Assembly (NCBI RefSeq): GCF_001949145.1
Contig: NW_019091687.1
Location: 116,202-180,201 of the forward strand
Direction: 5' to 3'
From: Acanthaster planci
Taxonomy: Eukaryota; Echinodermata; Asteroidea; Valvatida; Acanthasteridae
Length of the DNA: 64,000 nt
Every line of letters starts with the position of its first letter. Within the stretch, counting starts at the first letter, position 1. The notes under the pieces were generated by a model that had not been told where the DNA came from, did not search any database, and was given only the letters and a program-made list of their open reading frames with translations. The position numbers were made by a program, and so were the translations under genes. Shown piece by piece: positions 26,384 through 41,744 of the stretch.

Positions 26384-26636
26384 GATAAATTTGTGGCAAA
26401 ATGTCCGTCAAAGGAGGGCGCTATTTACGAAAACAATAGTCAGCGAAGTGCAGAGGCCATGTAAAGCCGCAACATCACCACTGCAACAAAAACTTCGAAG
26501 TCTTCTCGATGACGGGTGTATCAGTGTATTGATTTGTGCGAAACGATGCTAGAGTTTCGTTGTTAAGTCTCAGTGGAGAAATTCTGACTAGATTTTAAAA
26601 ATAAGCTCCAGAATATAGGGTTTTTGAGTAGAGCCG
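26384..26636. promoter_or_regulatory. Short divergent promoter region, TRAF7-like / SRCR receptor
   Basis: Only 253 bp separate the start codon of the TRAF7-like gene (minus) from that of the SRCR membrane protein (plus). Both 5' UTRs and any shared promoter must fit here unless untranslated exons lie elsewhere. An AT-rich TTTTAAAAATAAG stretch is at about 26593-26605. No clear TATA box or CpG cluster is seen. Confidence 0.6.
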
Positions 26637-29600
26637 ATGGCCGCAAAAGTTGCAGTGTTTGCCTTGTGGACATGGTGGATGTGGTTTGCGATCAACCTGA
26701 CGTCACACTCATGCAGCAGCACTTCGCAGAAAGGTAGCCTACTGAAATTATTGGATAAAATTCCATACATGGACATTGCTAACTTCTCTGTCGTGACATA
26801 TCAGCCATTAGAAGGCAATCATATATTCTGCAAAAAAGCAAGGGAAAATGTTGAAGCATTTACTTAGAATTTGTCAGACCTGTTTGAGTGGTACTGATAC
26901 TGCCCTACTAAGTGATAGGAAAGGACTGGATTTGAGCATTGTGTGGACGCGAATTTGCACGACCTTGGATCAGTGCGAGGTGAAAACAAATGCATTTTAC
27001 ATTGCTTTGCATGGCAGAAGTGCATTTGCCCCGGTTATTTTCACGGCGCTGGCCGGAAGTCATGCACAAGTTGCGTCCTCCTGTACAGCTACACTGGGAG
27101 ACTGGAAGAATTAAACGTGTGAGCCAATGAGGGGAGACCTCATCGAAACTTACAAGATCCGACACCGATTTGAGAGAACGGATCAGAAAAGATTCTTCCA
27201 GTTGGCCTCTACAAATACAAGAGGCCATAGTCTCAAACTCTATAAACTAGGGCTCAACAAGGCACTAAAATGTGGGCAGGACTTGTTCTCACAAAGAGTC
27301 AGCAATGATTGGAATTGTCTCCCGCCCCACATTACAAATGCCAAAAATACCAACTCCTTTAAGATTGAGCATGACAGGCATTGGAAAGAAATGGGGGTTT
27401 ATAAGGGTCATGGCCTTATTACTTCCATCAAACTGTAAGTGTAAGGGTGAGAAGTGATGGCTGGGTCGGAATGGAATTCTTTCCTGAGCTCGGAATCTCA
27501 TAGTTGGGGCTGTGCCGGACAAACATTCCGAGGGCTGGTGAATGTAGCATGACCGTCAAGGTCAATTGTAGTAACCGGAATGATGTGAAACCGGGTTTGT
27601 CCGAGCCGGAAATCATGGCTGTCCATTCTCGCAAAAACTAGCGGCCTCTTCCACTTGTCCCAATAACGTCATGTTCAACAATGTTGACAAAGGATTTCCT
27701 CGGAAAATACTCCAATATTGACTTTTCAATTGGCAGAATATTAAAGAAAGTATAGTTTTTGTTTGGTGTTCAGAGTTTTGAATTTGGTGGGTGAAAGAAA
27801 TTGGCCTACTTTAACTTGTTTAAATTTGCCAGCCAGCTTACCGAATCTTTCATGCATTGGAATGTTTTCTGTACTTATGTAAAAGTTAAACATCAAGCCC
27901 TGTGTAAGTTTTAGTGGTTGGGCTGTACAAGGTTGAACTTATCAAAATGCCGAAAAGCCAGGTGTTGAATCCTGAAGAACATTAGAAGAGTTTATTTCCA
28001 ACATGCGATGAGCACCATTTTGGTGTCTTTTTGGTGTCAGAATCCTACCCTCTCTCAGTTTCCTGCAGTCAGTTTCTACATCTTTCAGACAGCTACACGT
28101 TAACACAAATTTAATGAGTCAATTGTGGAAAAATTGCACGTTTCTCAAATGGATACATCATTTTGGAAGTAAACCCTTCATTTTCATGTATGAGTACTTC
28201 TCTTGGGCATACCTTTTTTTTGTAATTAAAGGGAAAAACTGTTTTTTTTTTTTTCATGACAATCCGAAGGAGACATTGTTCGTTTGTTTACGGATGATGT
28301 CAACGGAACTCAAGCAACCGGACTTCTCCAAGTCAGCTATAAAGGAGATTGGTGGTGGATATGCGGATTGGGCGTGAACTTGACTGTGTCGTCGTTGGTC
28401 TGTCGTCAGCTGGGTTTCACCAACGTCAGCTGGGTTAACGCCGTAAATGACTTAAGGGTCTCAAAACAAGAACGGTTTGGCAGGATAGAGTGTGAGGGAA
28501 CTGAGAAAACGCTCACAGATTGCAAGTACTATCTGGACGAGACCTACTCCTGCCCATTAGGCGTCTTGGCAGAGATTAAATGCAAGGATAACATGGCAAC
28601 TCCACTGCCTGGTAAGCTAAAAAAAAAAGGGGGATTGTATATTCAGGGACGCCCCCGTTTATTTCTCATTTCAATCTGGTAAAATTGGTCAGACCCCCCC
28701 AACAAAAACCAAAGACAATGCTCTGATTATTGTACTGACTAAATTTTCTGGAAATTTGGAATTATAACTTGTGAGAAAATGTGACGTTCTTTCTTGCTGC
28801 CATACAACTGTAACTCCACCGCGTGTCATGTCTTAAAATACTCCCAGTTTCCTCTCATAATTTCCCTCAAAACTCAAAACCCTAGACTCTTTTGACAACA
28901 TCAACCCTACAGTTGTTGAGCATGATGTCACAGTCATCTACTTAAGGCGAATCAAAATGTTAAAATGTAGGTCTCCCTTTTTTTATTAAGAACGGGGCCT
29001 AAATGTACAATCCCCCTCAAAAAAAAACCATTCGTGTGTTTTTCGTAGAAGATAATGGCTTTCAACCCCCCCTTTGACTTTTTTTCCCATATCATTGAAA
29101 TGCATTTTCTAACCTGCTGAGTGAGCCTTTGGGAGGGTTTTTGGTAATGTCTCGCCATCATTTTGACACTACAATTGTGAATATTTGATATACTGATCTC
29201 GTGCAATGCCCACTTTGCAAAGACATTTCAGCCAAGAAGGTATAGTTTCTCCGTTGGTGTGCTCTATGCACACGAGCTGACATATGTAGCTAAGAACATC
29301 AAACCCCCCCGCAAAAAAAAAATACCGTATGTTGGAATGAGTTCAACGTTCACCCTTGTTCCAATAACGAGTGCCTTTACATACATGCAAAGTTTCAGAG
29401 AGATTGGGTTTGGCACAGGTGAGTTTGGGAGGGGGTGACGAAATCCATTCCCCCCCCCAAGGCTGTGAGATGGTCCAACAAAGCCTGGTCTGTGCTCGTG
29501 GGGTTGGCAGGGTCCAATCAAAAGTCACCATCAGACAGTTTTCCTGAGATGAGCTACCATTGCTGTCGGCAAGCAGGTGTTAGCAACCCTGATGCTTACT

Positions 29601-31652
29601 CTCTTGAAACAAGAGTTATTGATCAAATGGCACATAATGGTCACCACTTGGGTCATGTGCAGCTCTTGTCACTGGTCTCTTGGGTTTCTCGTGCTTTTCG
29701 CCATTTATCAAAGCTCTGAGGGCTCCCTCACCTGCTATCTAAATACTGTTGTCTTTGGCTAAGACAGTGATGGGTGCAAGTTGTGTCACACGGGCCAAGA
29801 GAGTTTTCCCTGAACCACACATTATCATACCAATAATGCCAGAGGCTAAAAACACATTGATTTGACAATCTTTTATTTGTTTTTTTTAGTTAATAGTAAA
29901 GTTCTCAAACCAAAGCTTGAAATGACCAGTGCTTGGACTTTCAAGAATTGTATAGTCCAACCTTACTTGCAATTTAATTTTTCGTCCGTGGACTTAAGGT
30001 TTCATTTCATCCAAACTTCCGGCTAGAGGTGTTATTTCTCTAGACTTTTTGCAGATTTTTAGAATTTTGGGCTCTTCAAATCAGTGATTTTTTTTTAGAG
30101 GGTTAATTGTTTGGGCTCTGCTACTTTTCTCACCCACACGTTGTCCCAAAGAGTGCAGGCTTTCACACAGTCGGAGCTTTCTGTGAGGAACCGCTTGCTG
30201 TGCTGCCTGTAGCAATTAAAATCTCTGAAAGGTCACAGCATTTTTTTTTCATTATCCTCATTGTTGTAAGTCCCTTGCTGGATGTTTTGTGTGGATTTCT
30301 TTTCACGGCCCGATCCGGGACCTCTGCCGCAGATTTTCAGGTCCGTTTGGTGGGCGGGACGTTCCCCTACGAAGGGAGGGTGGAGATCTCCTACAACGGC
30401 CAGTGGGGGACAGTCTGTGACGACAGCTGGGACTACAAGGACGCGGACGTTGTTTGCCAGCAGCTGGGCTTCCACACCGCTGAAGCCATCGCCACCACGG
30501 CCTACTTTGGCGAGGGCAGCGGGCCCATCTTACTTGACGATGTCGCGTGCGAAGGGAACGAGACCAGCATCGTGAACTGCCCTCACTCAGGGATCGGGGA
30601 ACACAACTGTAAACACAGCGAGGATGCGGGCGTCCGATGCACTGTCAATAAAACCCAGCTTGAGACGCTGTCACCCGAAATCACAAGTAAGACCCAGGAA
30701 AGGCCAATCCTCACTTGGCAAGAAAGTGAATACGAACATGAAACTGTGACATTAAATATTTGATTTGGAAATTTGCAAAAAATCAACACTTTTTAACCAA
30801 AGTGAATTTTGCTGCAAATGTTTCTTGACGGCAAGTTTGCTTCACTTTTGTATTTGCTTAAAGTGTGAACTGGCCTTAATGATGGAAAACTTATTCAGAT
30901 TCTTTGTGTGGGGCCAACATACGTTGTTTAGTCAGCAGCCCGAGTGAAAACCAAGACCTTACAATTTCACGTTTAGAGAAATATACGTCACATTCAGAGT
31001 TGGCGTTGAGAAGCTCTCACAAATGGGTTGCTCACTTGCAAGAGGTCAGTCAAATGGCAAACTGCCAATCATGACTCCCCACGGGCTTCCTTTTAATGGC
31101 TGTGGGCATCAACTGTTGAGGGCGGTGTTACCTGCTCGCATACTGTACATGTATTGCTGCTGTGTGCATTCCAAACCTGTACCTGTACCTGCATATGATC
31201 AATTGCTAACCAAAATGCGTATTTTTCAAAATGTTAAATTGGCTTTCTTTTGTTTATCTCTTTGCATTGATGGATCTGTTAACCCCATGGTGTTGGTTTA
31301 TTTTGTCCTGTGACTTTGTTTCAATCCTGTCTTTATCAATACATGGTAAAGTTGCTTTCCGTTCAATACAGATTCCATTCTGCCCTTTCTCGTCATTCTC
31401 ATCAATGGCCTAATCGCCCTCCTGATCCTTGTCGGCTGTCTCATCTACTGCTACCTGAAACTGTGGGACCGATACACGGGCCGCACCCGCCGCGCCCAGC
31501 TCAGACGCACCCAAGATGCCAGCACGCAGGGAGGGGCCACCGGGGACGGCCACACCCCCTGGGAGTACACCGAGGACCCGCCCCCTTACCACACCGTCCA
31601 CGAGAATCGGGACGTGTACATCATGCAGCAGTCTGAGACCCCACCTCCCTGA
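26637..31652 (+). CDS. Type I membrane protein with two SRCR domains and PPPY cytoplasmic tail
   Basis: Predicted cell-surface scavenger-receptor cysteine-rich protein, 357 aa. Exons: 26637-26733, 28270-28611, 30333-30686, 31372-31652; every junction is phase 1. Exon 1 encodes a signal peptide (MAAKVAVFALWTWWMWFAI) and has an in-frame TGA upstream. SRCR 1 (about residues 34-140) has six Cys and VCRQLGF but reads WWWICGLG where canonical domains have GTVCDD. SRCR 2 (about 148-250) is canonical (VRLVGG, WGTVCDD, VVCQQLGF), also six Cys. Several N-glycosylation sequons are present. A transmembrane helix spans about 267-293, and a 64-residue tail holds PPPY (residues 334-337) and ends QSETPPP. 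The exon 1 donor (G|GTAGCC) is weak, so the first junction is less certain. Ligand unknown; innate recognition or adhesion are family-level possibilities only. Confidence 0.82.
27085..27440 (+). mobile_element. Non-LTR retrotransposon fragment (reverse transcriptase C-terminal end)
   Basis: The frame at 27127-27438 encodes the typical C-terminal tail of CR1/jockey-type LINE ORF2: MRGDLIETYKI, then TRGHSLKLYK, FSQRVSNDWNCLPP and FKIEHDRHW. The preceding RLEELN motif (about 27100) is in another frame behind a stop, so the copy is frameshifted and dead. It is a 5'-truncated insertion in intron 1 of the SRCR gene, same strand. Confidence 0.8.
28629..29016. mobile_element. MITE-like element with about 30-bp inverted ends
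   Basis: GGGGGATTGTATATTCAGGG on the left and, inverted, GGGGGATTGTACATTTAGG on the right, each followed by CCCCGTT. A related end and inner part lie at 44334-44445. It is in intron 2 of the SRCR gene and has no coding capacity. Confidence 0.6.
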
Positions 31653-34627
31653 GTATGACGAGGCAATGAAGCTTCAGAATGACACCTGTGTTTAACCCAG
31701 GGCATTGTTTGCAATATTTCTACATCTTCTTGTCTTTTTTGGATATTTATTTGCAAACAATGAGCACAAGTTTATTTCTTTGCTTTTAGATCTGCAAGTT
31801 TTTCTTAAAGAGTGCAAAAAAATGTTTGTGTCTCATTTTCAAAGGTGCTAACACTTAAAAAACTAATATTTTGTGAAATTGTGGGCTTGTTATAGTATTT
31901 ATTATTTTTCTTTGTTACAATTTGCACTAACAAACACATGAATGAAACTTCATACGGATTGCTACAGATTAAGTGGAACTATTTGTGCTGTTCTGAGCAT
32001 GTTGAGAGTGAAAGTCGAAATGTTTTTGTGCGAATCGGTTTTACCATTTTGTCTCACAAAAAAAGTAAGTGATGCATCAGAAGGTGAAGAGAAAGACGTG
32101 AGTCATTCACATGCATGGGAGACTGTGCTTGGGAACTGTGATGAGATAGATGGTCTCATTTCATGTGCTGTGTGTAATTAAAATGGTAGCACCCATGTTG
32201 TTTTTAGAATCACGTTCAAGGTTCACCTTCCATCGGAAGGAGAAATTAAAATGAGCTTTTAATCAAACGTGCAGATTGAGAAATGGAGACTGTGAGTTTT
32301 TGAGTAGTCACTGCATATACTGTTGGTCAGCAGCAACTCAAAGTGAGTTATTATTTTATGCTTTGATGCAAGTTGTTTTTTTTTCAGCAATTGAATGCTT
32401 CACGTATGTAAACAGAACTACGGAGAGGGGTTCTGTAGTCTTTACATTTTTCCATGTCTTTGTAGATTTTCTTGTCATGTGCCTGTACTTTCTAACCACA
32501 TTTTGAAGAATCACAGATTTCAGATTTCCTCCCCCCCCCCCCAAAAAAACATAATTCACCACAGAATCTTTCCAGCAGTGGTCGTCTCTTAAAAGGAGAT
32601 GTTATTTTCCCGATTTCAGTGGATTTTAAAAAAAAAATGTATGAGTATTATTCAACGCTACCAAGATTTATCTATTGGCATTCCACTGTCAATGATAAAT
32701 TGTCATATACAAGTTATGCATATACGAAGATGATGTGGGCGCATACAGATGTCCGAAAAAACCAGCCTTTGGTTTCTCGACATTATATTGTATAGTGTAC
32801 AAGTGTGTCAGTCACTGTGTGGACCTCTGAACAAAAGATGTCCACACAGTGCAGGTAGCGAAAACCTTGTGTGGACCTGCCCATGTCCACATAAGGTTTT
32901 CCTCATCTCTGAAAAACAGATTTATGGATGTAACTGCTGAAGTACTTAATAGCCTTGCGATTTAATGATATTGTGGCATGCTGTGTTTACTCTGTTGTAC
33001 ACATGGGAGCCGGGTCGGAACATAAAGAGACAAGTTTTTCAGACCAGCTCTCGGCATTTTGGGCTCCAATGGTCGAAACAAACGTGGATGTTGAAATGGC
33101 GGTGACCCTGCCGTGTCTGCAAATGTTAGGGGTCTTTTTCAATGTCTTTTTTTCACAAACCTAACAACACGTTCTCTTTTCCTGTGACCCTTCTCCTCCC
33201 ATGAAGCAATTAATGATACAAAATTGTCATTTTTCTTACTTGGAACATTGTACCCTATTAACCCCACTTTCTCCAGTGTACACTTTGAATGCTTGAGAAA
33301 TACGTAATAATGATAATAATAAGTGGTGACCGGCAACATTGTCACTGTACATTCCCACTGGCCCCCGTCAGTGATGGGAAGCACTGAGTTGGGTTTCTGT
33401 TCGGCTCGACTGGCATGGCGCACTTGCGACATACAAAAGTTTGAAGGGGGTTATCAGGAATGTCTGTCCGTAACACCACAGCCAAGAGGTTTGTAAGTGC
33501 GTTATAGGTGAATTGCCTCGTCAGCACACCTAAAAGAAGATGTTACCCGTGCATCAGTGTCCGGTAACTGCTTACCCGACGAGTCGAAAAAAGACATCGC
33601 AGAAAGACATCCCATAAAACGTGGGATTGTTACTGCAACTCCGCGGAATCTCACCCTTAGAATTTGGCCAGGTATATACATTATGAAATCATCGTGTCTC
33701 TGGTCATCCTGGGTCCTGACGGACTGTGAATAATTTGTACTGTTTGCTAATGGTGTGCTAATGTAAATTTTGATCAAAGAAGTTATTTGATTATTAACTT
33801 TTTATACTTTGAAGATAGCTTTGAATGTTTGATGTTGTTTCAAACTTTATGCAGTTCCTATTGTGAAAAGGTATTTTTACTTGTAAGTAATATTGTGCAG
33901 ACAAGTCATATTTGCAAGTTAAAAATGAAATGTACGCGCATTTTTATATTTATTACTTATACACTGATTGCACCTGCTAAGTCGTCTGACCTATAGTGGT
34001 TCTCAAACATTCAAGAGACATGGTGTCCTTCCATAGTAAAGTGTGTCATAAATGTTGTTTACCAAAGCCGATTTTTGGTACTGATATCGTGCTCAGCACA
34101 TCAGTAGTCGGAGTACTTTACCGACCGTCGGCTATATTTTTGGTAAATGACACTTGTGACAGACTTTACGATGGGAGGACGCTGTGCTTGCTGATGTTTG
34201 ATACCCACCCTAGGTCATGTGACTGAAATAGCAGGCACAATCGATCTATTTGTTGTTGCCAAGCTCATATTTGTCCTTCCCCCCTAAAAAATTATAATAA
34301 CCTGTGTTTTGAATTGAATGGTTCCTTGAACACTTTTGTGCACGGTAGACCCCATAATCAGTAGACCCCTGCACTGATAACGCCACACGTTTACAGTGTG
34401 CGGGCCTATGGTGCTCAGTGGACCGTGAGTCCCCACTGGGTCCATAGGATAGGAAAGTGTAAACAAAGTGTAGGATTCTTATAAGTGCACCGGCCATATT
34501 CTGAGGTCAGCATTTTGGTTACAAGGTTGAAGTCAGGGGATGAAGAGAAATCCTTGAAACATCAACAATAGCGAACAAGGGACGAGTTCTCTCCAAAGTG
34601 TGTGAATATGTGAAACTTGCGCTCGTT
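31653..34627. other. 3' flank of SRCR gene / intergenic
   Basis: Likely begins with the SRCR receptor 3' UTR. A weak ATTAAA (32177-32182) is the only early polyadenylation-like signal I noticed. The remainder is AT-rich unique sequence with a C-run (about 32529-32542). Open frames are short and show no family motif. No gene supported. Confidence 0.5.
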
Positions 34628-34924
34628 CAGGGTTCCTGCACCTAAAGGACAATTAAATTCCATGACTTTTCCATGAGCAAATTATGAAATCCGTGACCCG
34701 ATAATGCAATTTCTTGGACTGTTCAGACTTTTAAAGTTACAAATAAAATCACGCAATTTATGCGCTTATTTCTGACAAAAGAAATCACACACAGTGTTTG
34801 AAAAATTCCATGACATTTCCATGACTTTAGTCATTTCTACTAAATTCTATGATTTTTCCAGGCCTAGAAAACAAAACAAATTTCTGTGACTTTTTCATGA
34901 CTTTTCCTGGCCGCAGGAACCCAG
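34628..34924. mobile_element. hAT-like MITE with inverted CAGGGTTCCTGC ends
   Basis: Left end CAGGGTTCCTGC, right end GCAGGAACCCAG; inverted match 11 of 12. Inner sequence is dominated by repeats of CCATGACTTTTCC and CATGACTTTTCCTGG. Imperfect 8-bp flanking duplication (GCTCGTTC / GCTTGTTT), as expected for hAT insertion. Non-coding. Confidence 0.7.
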
Positions 34925-35033
34925 CTTGTTTTTGTACAAAATGTAAAACATTACACTGAAATCGAAATGTCAAGCCCGTAAATCCTTCAAATTCAGCAAT
35001 CACACTCCTGGGTTTCAACTGTGAGGCAGCCAT

Positions 35034-35143
35034 CCTCACTGATTTGGGTGACCACCTCACTGATTTGAGTAACCACTTCAATGATTCGAGTAACCGCTTC
35101 ACTGATTTGAGTAACCACTTCACTGATTTGAGTGACCACTTCA
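35034..35143. repeat. 21-bp minisatellite, about 5 copies
   Basis: Tandem CTGATTTGAGTAACCACTTCA variants. Since 21 bp equals seven codons, the minus strand shows a false heptad-repeat peptide. It is intergenic between the SRCR and PRELID3 genes. Confidence 0.85.
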
Positions 35144-37653
35144 GGCTTTTTTGTTGTTGAATTTGACCACCGCACACTTAAAATAGACAAAGATGGAAGG
35201 AAAAAGCAAAATAGCGTAGATATTTTGAGTGGATTAGATTCAAATTGTTCAGAATGGTTAAGAGGGACACAGAATATAATACAGATTTTTTTTAGAGGGG
35301 AAATTTGGAGTAAATGTACTATTAGACTATATGGAATATATTTTGGGCCACTTTGAAAACATTCCCTTTGTTTTAGATACTAGAATTTCGGCAAAATTTG
35401 CTCGACCGCCTCACACAGGTCAGTACCCAAAGGGGAAACTCTGTCACACTCCTTAATACCAGGTTGTTTAAGGGACAGTGGATGGGGTTGGAATTTGGGG
35501 ATAGGGCATTGGGGCTCGTACATCAAAACAGGTCAAACTCCTGTCTGAGTGTTGCTTGTGCACAGGATTAGTATTGTCTGATACTTTCACAACCAGACCA
35601 GAGAAGGTCTCCACAGAATGAACCTAGTCATTTGCTAGAAGCCATATTGTTTTGCCGAAAAGATTTTCAAGGCAAAGAGAAATTGTGCCCAAGCTTTGAT
35701 GATACTCTGATCTACAAGCCAATCAGTTTCCAGCAAAGTCAAGAAAAATCCTCAACACAAAAACACACAATTTAGCCAAAAAATGTTGGTGTCACTGAAA
35801 TTTAATTTTCCCAGCCACCGGATGAATTTTTTTAAACAGTATTTTTAAATATACAAATCTTCAACAGTAATAGAATCAATGGCCATTTCATATTACAGAG
35901 AAAACAGACAAATACCCAATCACAAACCCTCAAATATTTACTGCAATCTCAAAGAAATGACATTACAAACATTTGTTTATATATAAATAAAATTGCTATT
36001 TGTACAGTACAAAAAATTAAAACTAATCACTAAGGGTTTTATGTTTCAAGGACACGAGTGATTAATATGCTCAGACATTAATGGGCAAATTTAAATTTTG
36101 GAAAAATATAACCAATCATTGGGGTTTATATTTAACATTTTAGAGACATGAATAACCCAACTCTGAGGGAAAGAAATCGGAAAGTTAAAATTTTGGCCAA
36201 AAATTGAAACTTGTCCTTAGGTTTCAAATATTAATGTTTATGGACATGAATAATTCCAATGCTTGGACACAATTGGCATATTTCAATATTGGAATACAAA
36301 TGTGCAATCCACTCCGAGCGGAACAAAAGTGGGCCTTTTTTTTGGTACTCTCCACATAGGCGCGCCATGAGGCCCGGAAATATATGCGCGTTTGACGGGG
36401 AGCACGCGTAACTAATTTATTCCGGCTTGTATGGTCTTTGCATACACGCAGAATGCGTGCAAGAACCTGCTTGTAACCACCTGTCTTTCTTTTCGCTGAT
36501 TGGGGGTGCACTTCAGCTCGGGATGGGTAACCTGTGCCATTGATGTTGAAATTTGCTGTGAACATTAAGCAATTCATATTTAAAAAGACTTTGATTTTTC
36601 TGAATTTATGTCAACTGACATGGTTATATGTTTCCTCAGTTCTCTAAGACTATCTGTTATTCACCTTCATTCTGATGACATTGATTGGTTTGCAAATGAT
36701 CGTTGCATCCTCAGCTCATCAGCCAAACTTTAAAGAAATAAACCTTTCCTAATATCTTGGGTTTGTACACATTTTTATAAACAGATTTACAACAGTATGC
36801 TACTTGGACTGAAGATATGCTAATCCCTGCAGAATTACAAAAGATTTGATAACATACATAAGCAAAAAAAACTTGAAGATTCAAAGAAGGAAGAAAGGCT
36901 AATCATTGATATTGGACACAAGGTTTCATTCTCTTGTACGCAAACATCTTCATAACCAAATCCTCGGGTCGTGTCATACTCTCACCGAACATTGTGCGAC
37001 TGAAGCACGGTTACAGCAAAAGAGTTGCATTGCAGGTCTGGTTTCACTCCCACTGCAGCGAGGAGTTCAATTTATAATGCGTCGATTTCAAATTCAATAC
37101 CTGCAAGAACTCAAATTCCAAAAATGGTGCCAGTTTCGGCAAAAAATAAATCCTCAACAAATTTGGGTGATGTTCACGGCCCCAGTGTCTTGCAACCAAT
37201 AACTTGAGTAGTACCAACCCTGTCAGAACTATACAAGACTCTCTGACCTCATACATGCTTTACAAATAAACTTCAATACTGCCTGGGATATCCCATGTAC
37301 GGGTCGTTACCAAGGATTTCTCCAACGAGAAACTGAAAGTATTAAAAAGCCACATCTGTAAAAACTCACAATATCAGATCTGCACCTTATACAAGTGTAT
37401 AAAAATAAATGCAGGACATTAGTGCTTAAAAGCCTTTTGTCCACCACTGGTCACGGCTACTTAAAGCCTCAAAACAAGGTACGTCCGGCTGGCGTGAGCA
37501 CCTCTCTCACTCAAGTGCATAGAATGTACTTCAAACATTTTGGCATCAGAGTGGCGACTGCCCGAAATGTAACACATCAAAGGCGGGCTTACGTTTGTAG
37601 CACTCGTCCCCACCCCGGGGGGAGCGTGCGGCTGGGGTGGGGAGGGGTTAGCA
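35144..37653. other. Intergenic sequence and probable PRELID3 3' UTR
   Basis: AT-rich. On the minus strand an AATAAA (complement of 36416-36421) lies about 1.2 kb after the PRELID3 stop and is a candidate polyadenylation signal. No convincing gene on either strand. Confidence 0.4.

Positions 37654-41744
<4,091 letters not shown>

Noticed and set aside
30282-30575. Second plus-strand frame of 97 codons overlapping SRCR exon 3
   Set aside because: Out of frame with the SRCR domain and without domain similarity; a GC-driven shadow.
34827-35190. Minus-strand peptide with a striking seven-residue repeat (VVTQISE)
   Set aside because: Produced by the 21-bp minisatellite at 35034-35143; no start context, splice sites or homology.
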